From Oscillospiraceae bacterium (GTDB lineage Bacteria > Bacillota > Clostridia > Oscillospirales > Ruminococcaceae): a stretch of DNA of 64,000 nucleotides. The notes under the pieces were generated by a model that was not told the DNA's origin, did no database searches, and saw only the letters and a list, made by a program, of their open reading frames with translations. Both the position numbers and the translations under genes were made by a program. Below are positions 39,450-47,019 of the stretch, piece by piece. How positions within the stretch are numbered: the first letter of the stretch is position 1; each line of letters begins with the position of its first letter. The stretch is from contig SVNC01000007.1 in NCBI GenBank assembly GCA_015067025.1, forward strand, positions 62,001-126,000. The letters run 5' to 3'.

Positions 39450-39821
39450 TTACTCCTTTTCTCCGATTTTTTTAATGATATTTATAAGATCCTCGGTGTT
39501 TAGTCCCTTTTTCAGAGCCTTTGTGACTGCCGCTGTAAAGTCCCAAGTGGCGGACTGCCGCAGTTCGTCCTGATAATCGGCTCTGCCCTTTACGTAGCTT
39601 CCCTTACCGGGGAGTGAATAGGTAAAGCCCTTCTGTTCTAAAAGCTGGTACACCTTCTGAACGGTGTTGGGGTTTATGGCAAGCTCTTTCGCCACCTCTC
39701 TTACCGCAGGGAGCTTTTCGTTTTCCTTTAAAGCTCCGCTTATGATAAGTTCTGATACGTGGGTGAAAAGCTGTTCGGATATCGGCGTACCACCCGATAT
39801 ATGAATTGCAAACATATTCAT
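39450..39821 (-). CDS. GntR-family regulator (YtrA subfamily) of the exporter operon
   Basis: The 123-residue protein has the winged helix PISEQLFTHVSELIISGALK, EKLPAVREVAKELAINPNTV and QKVYQLLEQKGFTYSLPGKGSYV, then a short helical C-terminus with no ligand domain. It is the first gene of the operon, and a perfect 10-bp inverted repeat lies between its promoter and start codon. It should therefore repress its own operon; this is inferred. Confidence 0.9.
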   Translation of the reverse strand: MNMFAIHISGGTPISEQLFTHVSELIISGALKENEKLPAVREVAKELAINPNTVQKVYQLLEQKGFTYSLPGKGSYVKGRADYQDELRQSATWDFTAAVTKALKKGLNTEDLINIIKKIGEKE

Positions 39822-39854
39822 TTCCTTTCAGATTACAGATTTACTAATGCATTA

Positions 39855-39881
39855 AACTGTACTATCTGTGTTAGTACAGTT
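39855..39881. promoter_or_regulatory. GntR operator: perfect 10-bp inverted repeat
   Basis: AACTGTACTA (39855-39864) and TAGTACAGTT (39872-39881) are perfect inverted copies with a seven-base centre. The site covers the region just after the -10 box of the reverse-strand promoter. A third half-site-like copy, CATACAGTTTG, lies in the promoter spacer at 39892-39902. Confidence 0.65.
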
Positions 39882-39884
39882 AGG

Positions 39885-39913
39885 ATTATATCATACAGTT
39901 TGAGATTTGTCAA
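39885..39913 (-). promoter_or_regulatory. Consensus promoter of the GntR-ABC exporter operon
   Basis: Reverse strand TTGACA (39913-39908), 17 bases, TATAAT (39890-39885) with an extended TGA -10. It abuts the operator at 39855-39881. Confidence 0.85.
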
Positions 39914-39918
39914 CTGTT

Positions 39919-39947
39919 TTGTCAAAAAAATTTTTTCTGCATATACT
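39919..39947 (+). promoter_or_regulatory. Promoter of asnB
   Basis: TTGTCA (39919-39924), 17 bases, TATACT (39942-39947). It lies back-to-back with the exporter promoter. Confidence 0.7.
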
Positions 39948-39971
39948 AAAGAAACCGAAAGGAGTGGTACT

Positions 39972-41798
39972 ATGTGTGGTATAGCAGGTTGGGTAGATTA
40001 TAATGAACTGATAAATCCCAAAGAGAGAATTATAAAAATGTCAGATACTATGATACCGAGAGGTCCTGACAGCGGTGGTACGTATATTGACGAGGTATGT
40101 GCCTTAGGTCACAGAAGGCTTGCCGTTATTGACGTGGCAGGAGGTGTTCAGCCTATGAGGATAGGCGACTACATAATTGTCTACAACGGAGAATTATACA
40201 ACACCGAGGAGATAAGAAAAGAGCTTAAAGCATTAGGGCACAGCTTCAGGTCAATGTCTGATACCGAGGTCTTGCTCACTGCCTTTATACATTGGGGAGA
40301 AGCCTGCCTTGAACGCTTAAACGGCATCTACGCTTTTGCTGTATGGGATAAAAAAGAAAAACAGCTTTTCATTGCCCGTGACAGAATGGGCGTAAAGCCG
40401 TTTTTCTATTATGAATATAATGGCGGTATAATTTTCGCCTCTGAAATAAAGGCACTTTTAACCCATCCCAAAATTCCTCATGTAATAGACAGAGACGGAA
40501 TTGCTCAGATAACGTTACTCGGTCCTGCAAGAAAGGGTGGTAGCGGAGTTATAAAAGGAGTAAAGGAGCTTTTACCGTCAGAGTGCGGATTTTTTAACCG
40601 CTACGGACTGAAAAAGCGTACCTACTGGAGTCTTCGTGCCTGTCCTCATACCGAAACGCCTGAAGAAACTGAGGAACACATTGCCTTTCTTATAAAGGAC
40701 GCTATAAAAAGACAGCTTGTCAGCGACGTACCCTTATGCACCTTTTTATCAGGCGGTCTTGACAGTAGCATTATAAGTGCAATTGCGGCAAAGCAATATA
40801 AGGAACAAGGGAAGGTCCTTACCACCTATTCTGTAGATTATGCCGACAACGACAAAAACTTTGTGGCAAGCAATTTTCAGCCTGATATGGATGCCCCCTG
40901 GATAAAGGAGATGTCGGAATTTATCGGCTCAGATCACATCAACGTAGAGCTGGATACTCCTGAAATAACAGACGCCCTTTATCCTGCAACGTTAGCAAGA
41001 GATCTGCCCGGTATGGCAGACGTGGACAGCTCGCTTTTACTGTTTTGCAGGGAGATAAAAAAGGATTATACCGTAGCACTCAGCGGAGAGTGTGCTGATG
41101 AAATTTTCGGGGGCTATCCTTGGTATCACAATGAAAGTATACTTTATCAGACGGGCTTTCCATGGGCAAAAAGCACCGAAGACAGAGCAGGGCTTTTAAG
41201 AGAGGACGTTTTAGGCGATATAAAGCCTGCCGATTATCTGGCACAGTGTACTGAAAGTACGCTGAAAAACACCGACTATCTCGATACCGACAGCAAAAAG
41301 GACAGACGGATGAGAGAAATGTTTATGCTCAATATCTACTGGTTTATGCAGACCTTACTAGACCGCAAAGACAGAATGAGCATGGCGACGGGGCTTGAAG
41401 TAAGAGTGCCCTTCTGCGATCATCGTATTGCAAAATATGCTTATAATATCCCCTGGGAGCTTAAAAGCATCGGAGGTAGGGAAAAGGGACTTATCCGCAG
41501 AGCAATGAACGGAGTTTTACCCCACGACGTATTATGGCGAAAAAAATCCCCCTATCCCAAAACTCACAATCCCACCTATCTCAAGGCAGTTATAAGCAGG
41601 GTAAGAGAGATACTTGAAGATAAAGACTGCCGTATTACAGAGATATTTGACAGAAAGCGTCTGCTTCAGCTTTGTGACGAACCGACAATTTTTAAAAATA
41701 ACTGGTACGGTCAGCTGATGACCGCACCTCAGACCTTTGCTTATATCATCCAGACGGAATACTGGCTTAAAAGCTACGATATCAGAGTCGAAAAATAA
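39972..41798 (+). CDS. asnB: Asparagine synthetase B (glutamine-hydrolysing)
   Basis: ATG 39972 is the right start because it places the catalytic Cys at position 2 (MCGIAGWVDYN) and has an AAAGGAG site; a longer reading frame upstream lacks both. The 608-residue enzyme has the N-terminal glutaminase domain (RGPDSGG, VYNGELYN) and the C-terminal ATP pyrophosphatase domain with FLSGGLDSSIISAIAA and SGECADEIFGGY. It makes asparagine from aspartate, ATP and glutamine in the cytoplasm. It is monocistronic between a promoter and a terminator. Confidence 0.95.
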   Translation: MCGIAGWVDYNELINPKERIIKMSDTMIPRGPDSGGTYIDEVCALGHRRLAVIDVAGGVQPMRIGDYIIVYNGELYNTEEIRKELKALGHSFRSMSDTEVLLTAFIHWGEACLERLNGIYAFAVWDKKEKQLFIARDRMGVKPFFYYEYNGGIIFASEIKALLTHPKIPHVIDRDGIAQITLLGPARKGGSGVIKGVKELLPSECGFFNRYGLKKRTYWSLRACPHTETPEETEEHIAFLIKDAIKRQLVSDVPLCTFLSGGLDSSIISAIAAKQYKEQGKVLTTYSVDYADNDKNFVASNFQPDMDAPWIKEMSEFIGSDHINVELDTPEITDALYPATLARDLPGMADVDSSLLLFCREIKKDYTVALSGECADEIFGGYPWYHNESILYQTGFPWAKSTEDRAGLLREDVLGDIKPADYLAQCTESTLKNTDYLDTDSKKDRRMREMFMLNIYWFMQTLLDRKDRMSMATGLEVRVPFCDHRIAKYAYNIPWELKSIGGREKGLIRRAMNGVLPHDVLWRKKSPYPKTHNPTYLKAVISRVREILEDKDCRITEIFDRKRLLQLCDEPTIFKNNWYGQLMTAPQTFAYIIQTEYWLKSYDIRVEK

Positions 41799-41804
41799 AA
41801 AAAA

Positions 41805-41828
41805 AGAGGTTGTCTTTCGACAACCTCT
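41805..41828. terminator. Bidirectional terminator between asnB and the surface CBM-like gene
   Basis: AGAGGTTGTC (41805-41814) pairs with GACAACCTCT (41819-41828) over TTTC. A-rich and T-rich flanks on both sides fit termination in both directions. Confidence 0.85.
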
Positions 41829-41860
41829 CTTATTATTTACATTTTCGCTTTATGAGTTAA

Positions 41861-42664
41861 TTACTTTCTCTTCTTAGAAATAACAACTGCACCGGAAGCG
41901 AGAACAGCGATACCAGCTACGAGAGCGATACCTTCAACGCCTGTACCTGCATTGGGCTTGGAAGAATCACCGTTTGTGGGTTCATCTGTAGGCTCATCTG
42001 TGGGTTCGTCTGTGGGTTCGTCTGTGGGTTCATCTGTGGGCTCATCAGCGGGAGCTTCAGCAAGACCGGAAATTGTGAATTCGATTTCTACAGAAGATGT
42101 AGGATATGCACCTGTGTAGCTTTCGAGTTCTGTGTTCCAGATGTTAGCGAATAAAATACCGAGATATCCGTTCTTAACTTCATCGGGGTCGATTACGGGT
42201 TCAGCGTATGTAGCTGTTACTTCGCCGTCAACAATTACCTTAGCATCGGATACTGTGATGCCACAGCCTTCGCTGTAAGGAATATCTGTGCTAACGAAGA
42301 GCAGGTTAAAGCCTGTAGCTGCGTCTAATGACCAGTCAAAGTCAGAAATACCAACCTTGTATGTTCCGTCATATTCTACAACTGCATCTGTGATTGTTGC
42401 ATCAAGAACGTAACCTTCGATATCATAATCGAACTTATCTTCGTACTCAGGGAATGTTTCGGGATCGTTACCGCCCCAAACAATCATGTTGTTGAAATAA
42501 CCTGAATCCTTACCGTATGTAGCGTCATTCCACTTGTTTCTGAAAGAATAAGCTGCTGTCTGAGCGCCTACATATGCTGTGTAAGTTTCTGCTGCTGCTG
42601 CAGCAACCATTGTGCTTGCTACTGCTGTAGCTACGATAGCACCGATGATCTTTTTGATCTGCAT
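41861..42664 (-). CDS. Secreted surface-anchored protein with carbohydrate-binding-like domain
   Basis: The 267-residue protein has a signal peptide (cleaved after AAAAAE, near residue 26), one beta-rich domain (residues 27-200, opening TYTAYVGAQTAAYSFRNKW), a linker of six DEPT repeats, and a C-terminal tail with PNAGTG, a hydrophobic stretch and SKKRK, a likely sortase-type sorting signal. The domain opening resembles the C-terminal module of the GH5 at 47020 (AWIMYQSSDWNIAYSVGD), suggesting the same carbohydrate-binding family. It probably displays a stand-alone binding module on the wall. A ribosome site TGGAGG lies 11 bases before the start. Confidence 0.8.
   Translation of the reverse strand: MQIKKIIGAIVATAVASTMVAAAAAETYTAYVGAQTAAYSFRNKWNDATYGKDSGYFNNMIVWGGNDPETFPEYEDKFDYDIEGYVLDATITDAVVEYDGTYKVGISDFDWSLDAATGFNLLFVSTDIPYSEGCGITVSDAKVIVDGEVTATYAEPVIDPDEVKNGYLGILFANIWNTELESYTGAYPTSSVEIEFTISGLAEAPADEPTDEPTDEPTDEPTDEPTDEPTNGDSSKPNAGTGVEGIALVAGIAVLASGAVVISKKRK
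41975..42046 (-). repeat. 12-bp coding tandem repeat, six copies (DEPT linker)
   Basis: Six near-identical 12-base units encode Asp-Glu-Pro-Thr. Slippage could change linker length between strains. Confidence 0.9.
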
Positions 42665-42708
42665 TTTAGTTTACCTCCATATAAAAATGTTTGTTTTTTA
42701 CAAATACA

Positions 42709-42724
42709 AGTAAAACGATTACAA
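42709..42724. promoter_or_regulatory. Candidate CcpA cre site downstream of the surface-protein promoter
   Basis: TTGTAATCGTTTTACT on the reverse strand fits the cre consensus with two mismatches and lies about 18 bases after the -10 box, a road-block position. It shares a 13-base core with the GH2 site at 18775. Confidence 0.3.
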
Positions 42725-42741
42725 GTATTTATAGTAAGCAC

Positions 42742-42770
42742 ATTATAACAGATTTTCACATAATTTTCAA
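42742..42770 (-). promoter_or_regulatory. Promoter of the surface CBM-like gene
   Basis: Reverse strand TTGAAA (42770-42765), 17 bases, TATAAT (42747-42742) with an extended TGT -10. Confidence 0.8.
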
Positions 42771-42777
42771 TATGCAA

Positions 42778-42810
42778 TTTCACCAAAACATCACACACGG
42801 TTTGGTGAAA
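42778..42810. promoter_or_regulatory. Inverted repeat upstream of the surface-protein promoter (possible activator site)
   Basis: TTTCACCAAA (42778-42787) and TTTGGTGAAA (42801-42810) are perfect inverted arms with a 13-base centre, ending eight bases upstream of the -35 box. That is a place for an activator. It could also be a weak terminator for the radical SAM gene. Confidence 0.4.
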
Positions 42811-42852
42811 CTGTATAAACTTAAAGTTATAACTTAAATGCGAAGGATGATT

Positions 42853-43791
42853 TTATATTCCCTTTCCCTGCCATATATCAAACTGAGCCATATACTTATC
42901 TATACCGCCAAGCACCGATATCTTATCCCTGCTCCATAAGGGTGCAACAAGATATCTTCTGTCGCCGTCTCCCGTAAGTCTTTCTATAACTGTGGTCTGC
43001 GGTATGTAAAGAAGCTGCTCTGCAACGGTTTTTATATAATCTTCCTTCTCCATAGGAATATACTTTCCGTCAAGGTACATCTTTTCAAGGACTGTATCCT
43101 TATTTATATGTAAAAGATGTATCTTTACCCCGTCAGGAGCAAGCCTTCCGACTTCTTTTGCGGTAGCTATCATATCTTTATAGCTTTCACCGGGAAGCCC
43201 GTTTATAATATGCAGGCAGGTGCGTATGCCTGCCTTTTTCAGTTTTTCGTAGCCTGCAAGAAACTCGCTGTAGCTATAGCAACGATTAATAAGCTCTGCC
43301 GTTTTATCGTGGATAGTCTGAAGTCCTAACTCTACCGTAAGCTCTGTTTTTTTCGCAAGTCTTTCAAGAAGCATGGTAACTTCATCCGAAAGGCAATCCG
43401 CTCTTGTACCTATGGATATCCCTGCAACACCAAAGTCAAGCGCCGCATTATACGCCTTTTCAAGTACGGAAACGGGAGCATATGTATTCGTATTTGCCTG
43501 AAAGTAGGCTACGATAAGACTGTCAGGGAATTTTTTATATATTCTGTCTCTTTCGCTTTTAAGCTGATTTGTAACGTCCTCATAAATGTTATCTGAATAT
43601 CTTGCGGTAAAATATCCGCTGCCGCCCCGACAATAAATACATCCGCCGACCCCCTTCGTACCATCGGCGTTAGGGCAGGTAAAGCCTGCGTCTATCACCG
43701 CTTTCATTACTCTTTTGCCGAAATGATTTTTATTGTAGAAATTTAAGGTATGATATCTTTTATTGTCGAGCGAAAAAGGAAATTTGTACAT
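42853..43791 (-). CDS. Radical SAM protein, TIGR01212/YhcC family
   Basis: ATG 43791 (MYKFPFSLDNKRYHTLN) is chosen because it matches the family N-terminus and has GAAGG upstream; a longer frame extends through the divergent promoter. The 312-residue protein has the cluster-binding pattern C-x11-C-x2-C in CPNADGTKGVGGCIYC, then the barrel (IGTRADCLSDEV, VELGLQTIH, HIINGLPGESY). Function in this family is not well established; roles in RNA or tetrapyrrole-related chemistry have been suggested. No operon partners. Confidence 0.85.
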   Translation of the reverse strand: MYKFPFSLDNKRYHTLNFYNKNHFGKRVMKAVIDAGFTCPNADGTKGVGGCIYCRGGSGYFTARYSDNIYEDVTNQLKSERDRIYKKFPDSLIVAYFQANTNTYAPVSVLEKAYNAALDFGVAGISIGTRADCLSDEVTMLLERLAKKTELTVELGLQTIHDKTAELINRCYSYSEFLAGYEKLKKAGIRTCLHIINGLPGESYKDMIATAKEVGRLAPDGVKIHLLHINKDTVLEKMYLDGKYIPMEKEDYIKTVAEQLLYIPQTTVIERLTGDGDRRYLVAPLWSRDKISVLGGIDKYMAQFDIWQGKGI

Positions 43792-43843
43792 TTTATGACC
43801 TTCTTTTTTATGCAAGTTTACTTTTTTTATTTTTTCCAAACCG

Positions 43844-43872
43844 TTGACAACGGTGGCAAAAGATAGTATAAT
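43844..43872 (+). promoter_or_regulatory. Consensus sigma-A promoter
   Basis: TTGACA (43844-43849), 17 bases, TATAAT (43867-43872). Both boxes are perfect. It serves the gene at 43932. Confidence 0.9.
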
Positions 43873-43931
43873 TAAAGTGGTTGTAAAACACCGCAAACAT
43901 GAAATGATTTACATATCAGGAGGAAATTATT

Positions 43932-44657
43932 ATGCCTTTTTGTCCAAAATGCGGCACAGAATACCAGGACGGAACAAAGTTCTGTGGTAAGTGCGGCGAA
44001 AACGTAGATGGCTCAGCCGCTACAGCAATTCCTGCATCAGCTCCCGCAGATGCTGCTACAGCAATTCCTGCAGGCACTCCCGCTGCTGCTCCCGCAAAGC
44101 CCGCTAAGCAGGGCCCCGGCTTCTTTGAGAAGCTGTTAAACACAAAGGATTACACAGATGAAATCGGTCTTGATGATATCAAGCAGAACAAGGTAATGGC
44201 TATTTTAGCTTTCTGTGCTGTATTCGCTTACATCTTATTCAACTGGACTCCCATTGGTATTCTTGGTATTGTAGCTTTTGCAGCATTACTTATTGCTCCC
44301 ATTCTCAAGTATAAGAATTCTGCTTACATCCGTTTTGTAATGGCTCAGATCTACGTTGCATTCTTCGGCGTTCTTATCTTCAGCCTTTTCGATGGTGCAA
44401 TCTCAGGCTTCTTCTATAACCTTATTGCTCCTTCAGCGGAAGAGCTTGCTGCTAACGCACTCTTAGGCGGTTTTGGTATGGCTGATGCCGGTATAGTTAT
44501 CAGACACGTTATCGCGTCTGTCGTTGCATGGCTTCTTCACATCATCTTTATGGCAGTACCTATCTTTACACTTGTTGTTGGTTTTATCAACGTTATCAAG
44601 GAAAAGGCAAAGGATATGCCCTTCATCGGTAAGATCAAGGTTACTTTTGAAAAGTAA
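43932..44657 (+). CDS. Zinc-ribbon membrane protein of unknown function
   Basis: The 241-residue protein opens with a zinc ribbon (FCPKCGTEYQDGTKFCGKCG, two CxxC pairs), then an Ala/Pro-rich linker (residues 28-60) and five or so membrane helices (for example VMAILAFCAVFAYILF). A Gly-rich cytoplasmic loop is followed by a basic tail. Such proteins occur widely in Clostridia; their function is unknown. A perfect promoter and RBS CAGGAGG suggest strong expression. Confidence 0.85.
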   Translation: MPFCPKCGTEYQDGTKFCGKCGENVDGSAATAIPASAPADAATAIPAGTPAAAPAKPAKQGPGFFEKLLNTKDYTDEIGLDDIKQNKVMAILAFCAVFAYILFNWTPIGILGIVAFAALLIAPILKYKNSAYIRFVMAQIYVAFFGVLIFSLFDGAISGFFYNLIAPSAEELAANALLGGFGMADAGIVIRHVIASVVAWLLHIIFMAVPIFTLVVGFINVIKEKAKDMPFIGKIKVTFEK

Positions 44658-44677
44658 TTTCTGAAAACTTAAAATTT

Positions 44678-44712
44678 ACCCCACAGGATAAAACCTGTGG
44701 GGTTAGTTTTTT
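44678..44712 (+). terminator. Terminator of the zinc-ribbon gene
   Basis: ACCCCACAGG (44678-44687) pairs with CCTGTGGGGT (44694-44703), then a T run. Confidence 0.85.
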
Positions 44713-44713
44713 A

Positions 44714-44950
44714 TTAGTCCTTCTTGCCGAAAAGACCGCCGATTGCATCGCCGATCTTGTCAACGATGCTGCCTTCGCCTGAAAGCTTCTGCTTTACCGT
44801 TTCAACTACGTTGTTGATAACGTCGTCAGGAAGGTCAACGCCGATAACCTTTTCAACAGCACCGATAGGGTTTGACTGAAATTCGTTTGCAAAGTTAGGA
44901 TCGTCCTTTACCTTTGCTACTACTTCGTCAACTTTAGCCTTGATATCCAT
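44714..44950 (-). CDS. Small helical protein resembling Nif11/nitrile-hydratase-like leader peptides
   Basis: The 78-residue product has a helical N-terminus (KAKVDEVVAKVKDDPNFANE), a NPIGAVEKVIGVDLPDDV stretch that resembles the D-P-x-x-L-P core of Nif11/NHLP leaders, and a Gly-rich tail ending AIGGLFGKKD. No RiPP enzyme gene is nearby, so a maturation product is doubtful. Similar short proteins are frequent in Clostridia with no function assigned. RBS GGAGGAA, with promoter at 44997-45026. Confidence 0.7.
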   Translation of the reverse strand: MDIKAKVDEVVAKVKDDPNFANEFQSNPIGAVEKVIGVDLPDDVINNVVETVKQKLSGEGSIVDKIGDAIGGLFGKKD

Positions 44951-44996
44951 TTTTCTGTTCCTCCTAATAAGTATTTGCGGATAATCCGTTATATAT

Positions 44997-45026
44997 ATTT
45001 TATCATATAATAAAGCTCCTTGTCAA
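44997..45026 (-). promoter_or_regulatory. Promoter of the leader-peptide-like gene
   Basis: Reverse strand TTGACA (45026-45021), 18 bases, TAAAAT (45002-44997) with an extended TGA -10. Confidence 0.7.
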
Positions 45027-45047
45027 GAAATTACGTACTTAAAACAA

Positions 45048-45181
45048 GAAATCCGTCTGTTGTTATTTCAGACGGATCTTATTCTTTCCCTGTTTAAAGG
45101 GGATATATTCATAGCCGAGGGAATAAATAACTGATTGCATCGAAAAGATTCGAAAGGCAATATGGGAACGAATTACTTACC
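45048..45181 (-). ncRNA. Candidate structured RNA of unknown type
   Basis: Between the 44714 gene and the methyltransferase gene lies a gene-free stretch. On the reverse strand a TATAAT (45192-45187) is followed at the right distance by GGGGTAAG. The segment has pairable GGGG/CCCC ends (45183-45180 with 45102-45099) and an internal hairpin of TCGAA/TTCGA within ATTGC/GCAAT arms (about 45133-45161). It ends at a terminator-like hairpin ATCCGTCTG/CAGACGGAT (45051-45077) then TTCTTGTTTT. The -35 box is weak. The hairpin could instead terminate the methyltransferase transcript. Confidence 0.3.
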
Positions 45182-45312
45182 CCTCTATTATATATAACTA
45201 AAAAGCAGTGAGGTTTGTGACAGTTTTTCAAAAAATTTTTTCACTTTGTAGCATTGTATAATAAACAGATGTGTTTTTTGTGTATTATTAACAGTTGTGC
45301 AAAGTAGTAAAT

Positions 45313-46125
45313 TTATCTTTTCCTCAGCTGCCAGAACGCTACCGCACTTGCCGCCGCTACGTTAAGCGAATCCACTCCGTGCGACATAGGTATTTTTACC
45401 GTATAATCACAAGCGTCTATGGTGCTTTGCCTTAGTCCGTCACCCTCTGTACCGAGGATTATTGCAAGCTTTTCTTCCTTTGCCACGTTCTCGTCATCAA
45501 TGCTGACAGAATTATCGGTAAGTGCCATTGCGGCGGTTTTAAAGCCGTATTCCTTCAGCACCGATACGTAGTCGTCATTTGTCGGCAGAAAGTTCCAGGG
45601 TATCTGAAAGACCGTACCCATACTTACTCTGACAGCCCTTCTGTAAAGAGGGTCGCTACAAGCAGGAGTAAGCAGGACTGCATCAATATCAAGGGCGGCG
45701 GCACTGCGGAAGATCGCACCGATATTGGTGGAGTTCATTATATTTTCCATTACCGCAACTCTTTTTGCATCCTTTAGGGTATCGGATAATAAAGGCATCG
45801 CAGGGCGTTTCATCGCACATAACGCACCCCTCGCAAGTGAATATCCCGTAAGCTGAGTTAATACCTCAGAGTCAGATGTAAATACGGGTATATCGGGACA
45901 TCTTGCAATAATACCCTTCATCTGTGTTTCGATATGCTTTCTTTCAAGAAGCAGGGAAATAGGCTCATAGCCCGCATCTAAGGCTCTCGTTATGACCTTA
46001 GGGCTTTCCGCTATGAATACACCGCCGTTTGGTTCATATAAGTGCAGAAGCTGTGCTTCTGTAAGCCTTGCGTATATATCAAGCTCTTTTGCATTGAAAT
46101 CTGTTATTTCGATTATTTGTGACAT
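45313..46125 (-). CDS. SpoU/TrmH-family RNA 2'-O-methyltransferase
   Basis: The 270-residue protein has an N-terminal substrate-binding domain (residues 1-105, with GGVFIAESPKVI) and a SPOUT methylase domain. Motif 1 is MNSTNIGAIFRSAAAL, motif 2 IILGTEGDGL and motif 3 IPMSHGVDSLNVAAASAV, so the SAM knot is intact. It methylates tRNA or rRNA ribose; the exact target is not deducible. It follows the 46137 gene by 11 bases. Confidence 0.93.
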   Translation of the reverse strand: MSQIIEITDFNAKELDIYARLTEAQLLHLYEPNGGVFIAESPKVITRALDAGYEPISLLLERKHIETQMKGIIARCPDIPVFTSDSEVLTQLTGYSLARGALCAMKRPAMPLLSDTLKDAKRVAVMENIMNSTNIGAIFRSAAALDIDAVLLTPACSDPLYRRAVRVSMGTVFQIPWNFLPTNDDYVSVLKEYGFKTAAMALTDNSVSIDDENVAKEEKLAIILGTEGDGLRQSTIDACDYTVKIPMSHGVDSLNVAAASAVAFWQLRKR

Positions 46126-46136
46126 TTTTTAACCTT

Positions 46137-46631
46137 TCAGTATTTGTATATATACTCATTGAGGGGTATCGGCTCTTCGTCTTCTTTAAACGGACCGTCC
46201 CATACACCCTTATATTCGCCTGCATGCACATAGACACGAGCTTTGTTTATATCCGGGATGATATTTATTTCTACAATAGGAAAGCTATTGGATTTTGACA
46301 CTCGTTCTGCTGTGTACACAAGGAAATTATTGTTATCGCCAAAGGCAACGCCCACTAATTTATATTCTTCCTCTCCAATTTTCACAATACCTTTTACACG
46401 GTTTGCATTGCCGATAAGATTTCTTGTTACTGCACAATCTATGGTAAAGTTAGCTTTTCGTTCATCTTCTGCGGTAAAATCAGTTGCGTTACCAGTCATA
46501 ACCCCCGACAGTAGAAAATCACCCGATATATCAATCTGTGTTGTAGTTGGCAGGAAAACTATAAGAAATGCCCCAACAAGAGCACCGATAACCGCTACTG
46601 TAATTATAATATTTCTGACAATAGGTTTCAT
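46137..46631 (-). CDS. Membrane-anchored exported protein of unknown function (164 aa)
   Basis: A single N-terminal helix (NIIITVAVIGALVGAFLIVF) anchors a predicted extracellular beta-rich domain of about 135 residues (DISGDFLLSGVMTGNATDFT). The helix lacks a clear cleavage site, so it may stay membrane-bound. RBS AAGGAGG. It is the first gene of a two-gene operon with the methyltransferase. Confidence 0.75.
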   Translation of the reverse strand: MKPIVRNIIITVAVIGALVGAFLIVFLPTTTQIDISGDFLLSGVMTGNATDFTAEDERKANFTIDCAVTRNLIGNANRVKGIVKIGEEEYKLVGVAFGDNNNFLVYTAERVSKSNSFPIVEINIIPDINKARVYVHAGEYKGVWDGPFKEDEEPIPLNEYIYKY

Positions 46632-46668
46632 ATGACCTCCTTGATTTTTCTCATTACTATGCCCTTTG

Positions 46669-46697
46669 ATTATATCAGATTATCCTTTCTGTGTCAA
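46669..46697 (-). promoter_or_regulatory. Promoter of the 46137-45313 operon
   Basis: Reverse strand TTGACA (46697-46692), 17 bases, TATAAT (46674-46669), extended TGA -10. Confidence 0.85.
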
Positions 46698-46889
46698 TTG
46701 ACCTAAAAAAGCGAAGTATGCAACAGACGTCTTTTTTCTGCTTTTTAAACGGAAATACAAACTACGACCTTTTTATGCTAAAATTCTTTTTGTGACATTT
46801 GACGATAATTGCCTGATATTATGCCGTTTTAAAAAGATTATCGCTGAAATGTAATAAAATTAACCCTTTAAAAAGTAAAAAAAATTCTA

Positions 46890-46918
46890 TTGAAATTTGT
46901 GCCGAAAAATGCTATACT
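46890..46918 (+). promoter_or_regulatory. Promoter of the second GH5 gene
   Basis: TTGAAA (46890-46895), 17 bases, TATACT (46913-46918). The leader is about 95 bases long. Confidence 0.75.
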
Positions 46919-46934
46919 TTTGTTAATAGGAAAT

Positions 46935-46970
46935 AGGCGTTTTGTAAAATATTCATAAAACGCCTGTTTT
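46935..46970 (+). promoter_or_regulatory. Terminator-like hairpin in the GH5 leader
   Basis: AGGCGTTTT (46935-46943) pairs perfectly with AAAACGCCT (46957-46965) and is followed by GTTTT. It lies between promoter and start codon, so it could attenuate transcription or stabilise the transcript. Confidence 0.45.
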
Positions 46971-46981
46971 AAAGACAAGAT

Positions 46982-46997
46982 CAGTAAACGATTTCAT
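46982..46997. promoter_or_regulatory. Candidate CcpA cre site in the GH5 leader
   Basis: Reverse strand ATGAAATCGTTTACTG matches the first 14 positions of the cre consensus and misses the last two. It sits 23 bases before the start codon. Confidence 0.35.
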
Positions 46998-47019
46998 AAC
47001 AACAAGGAGGACTTTTTCA

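Noticed and set aside
39759-39971. Upstream extension of AsnB
   Set aside because: It would bury the catalytic Cys, which must be residue 2, and crosses two promoters.
43792-43896. Upstream extension of the radical SAM protein
   Set aside because: It runs into the divergent consensus promoter region and does not fit the family start.
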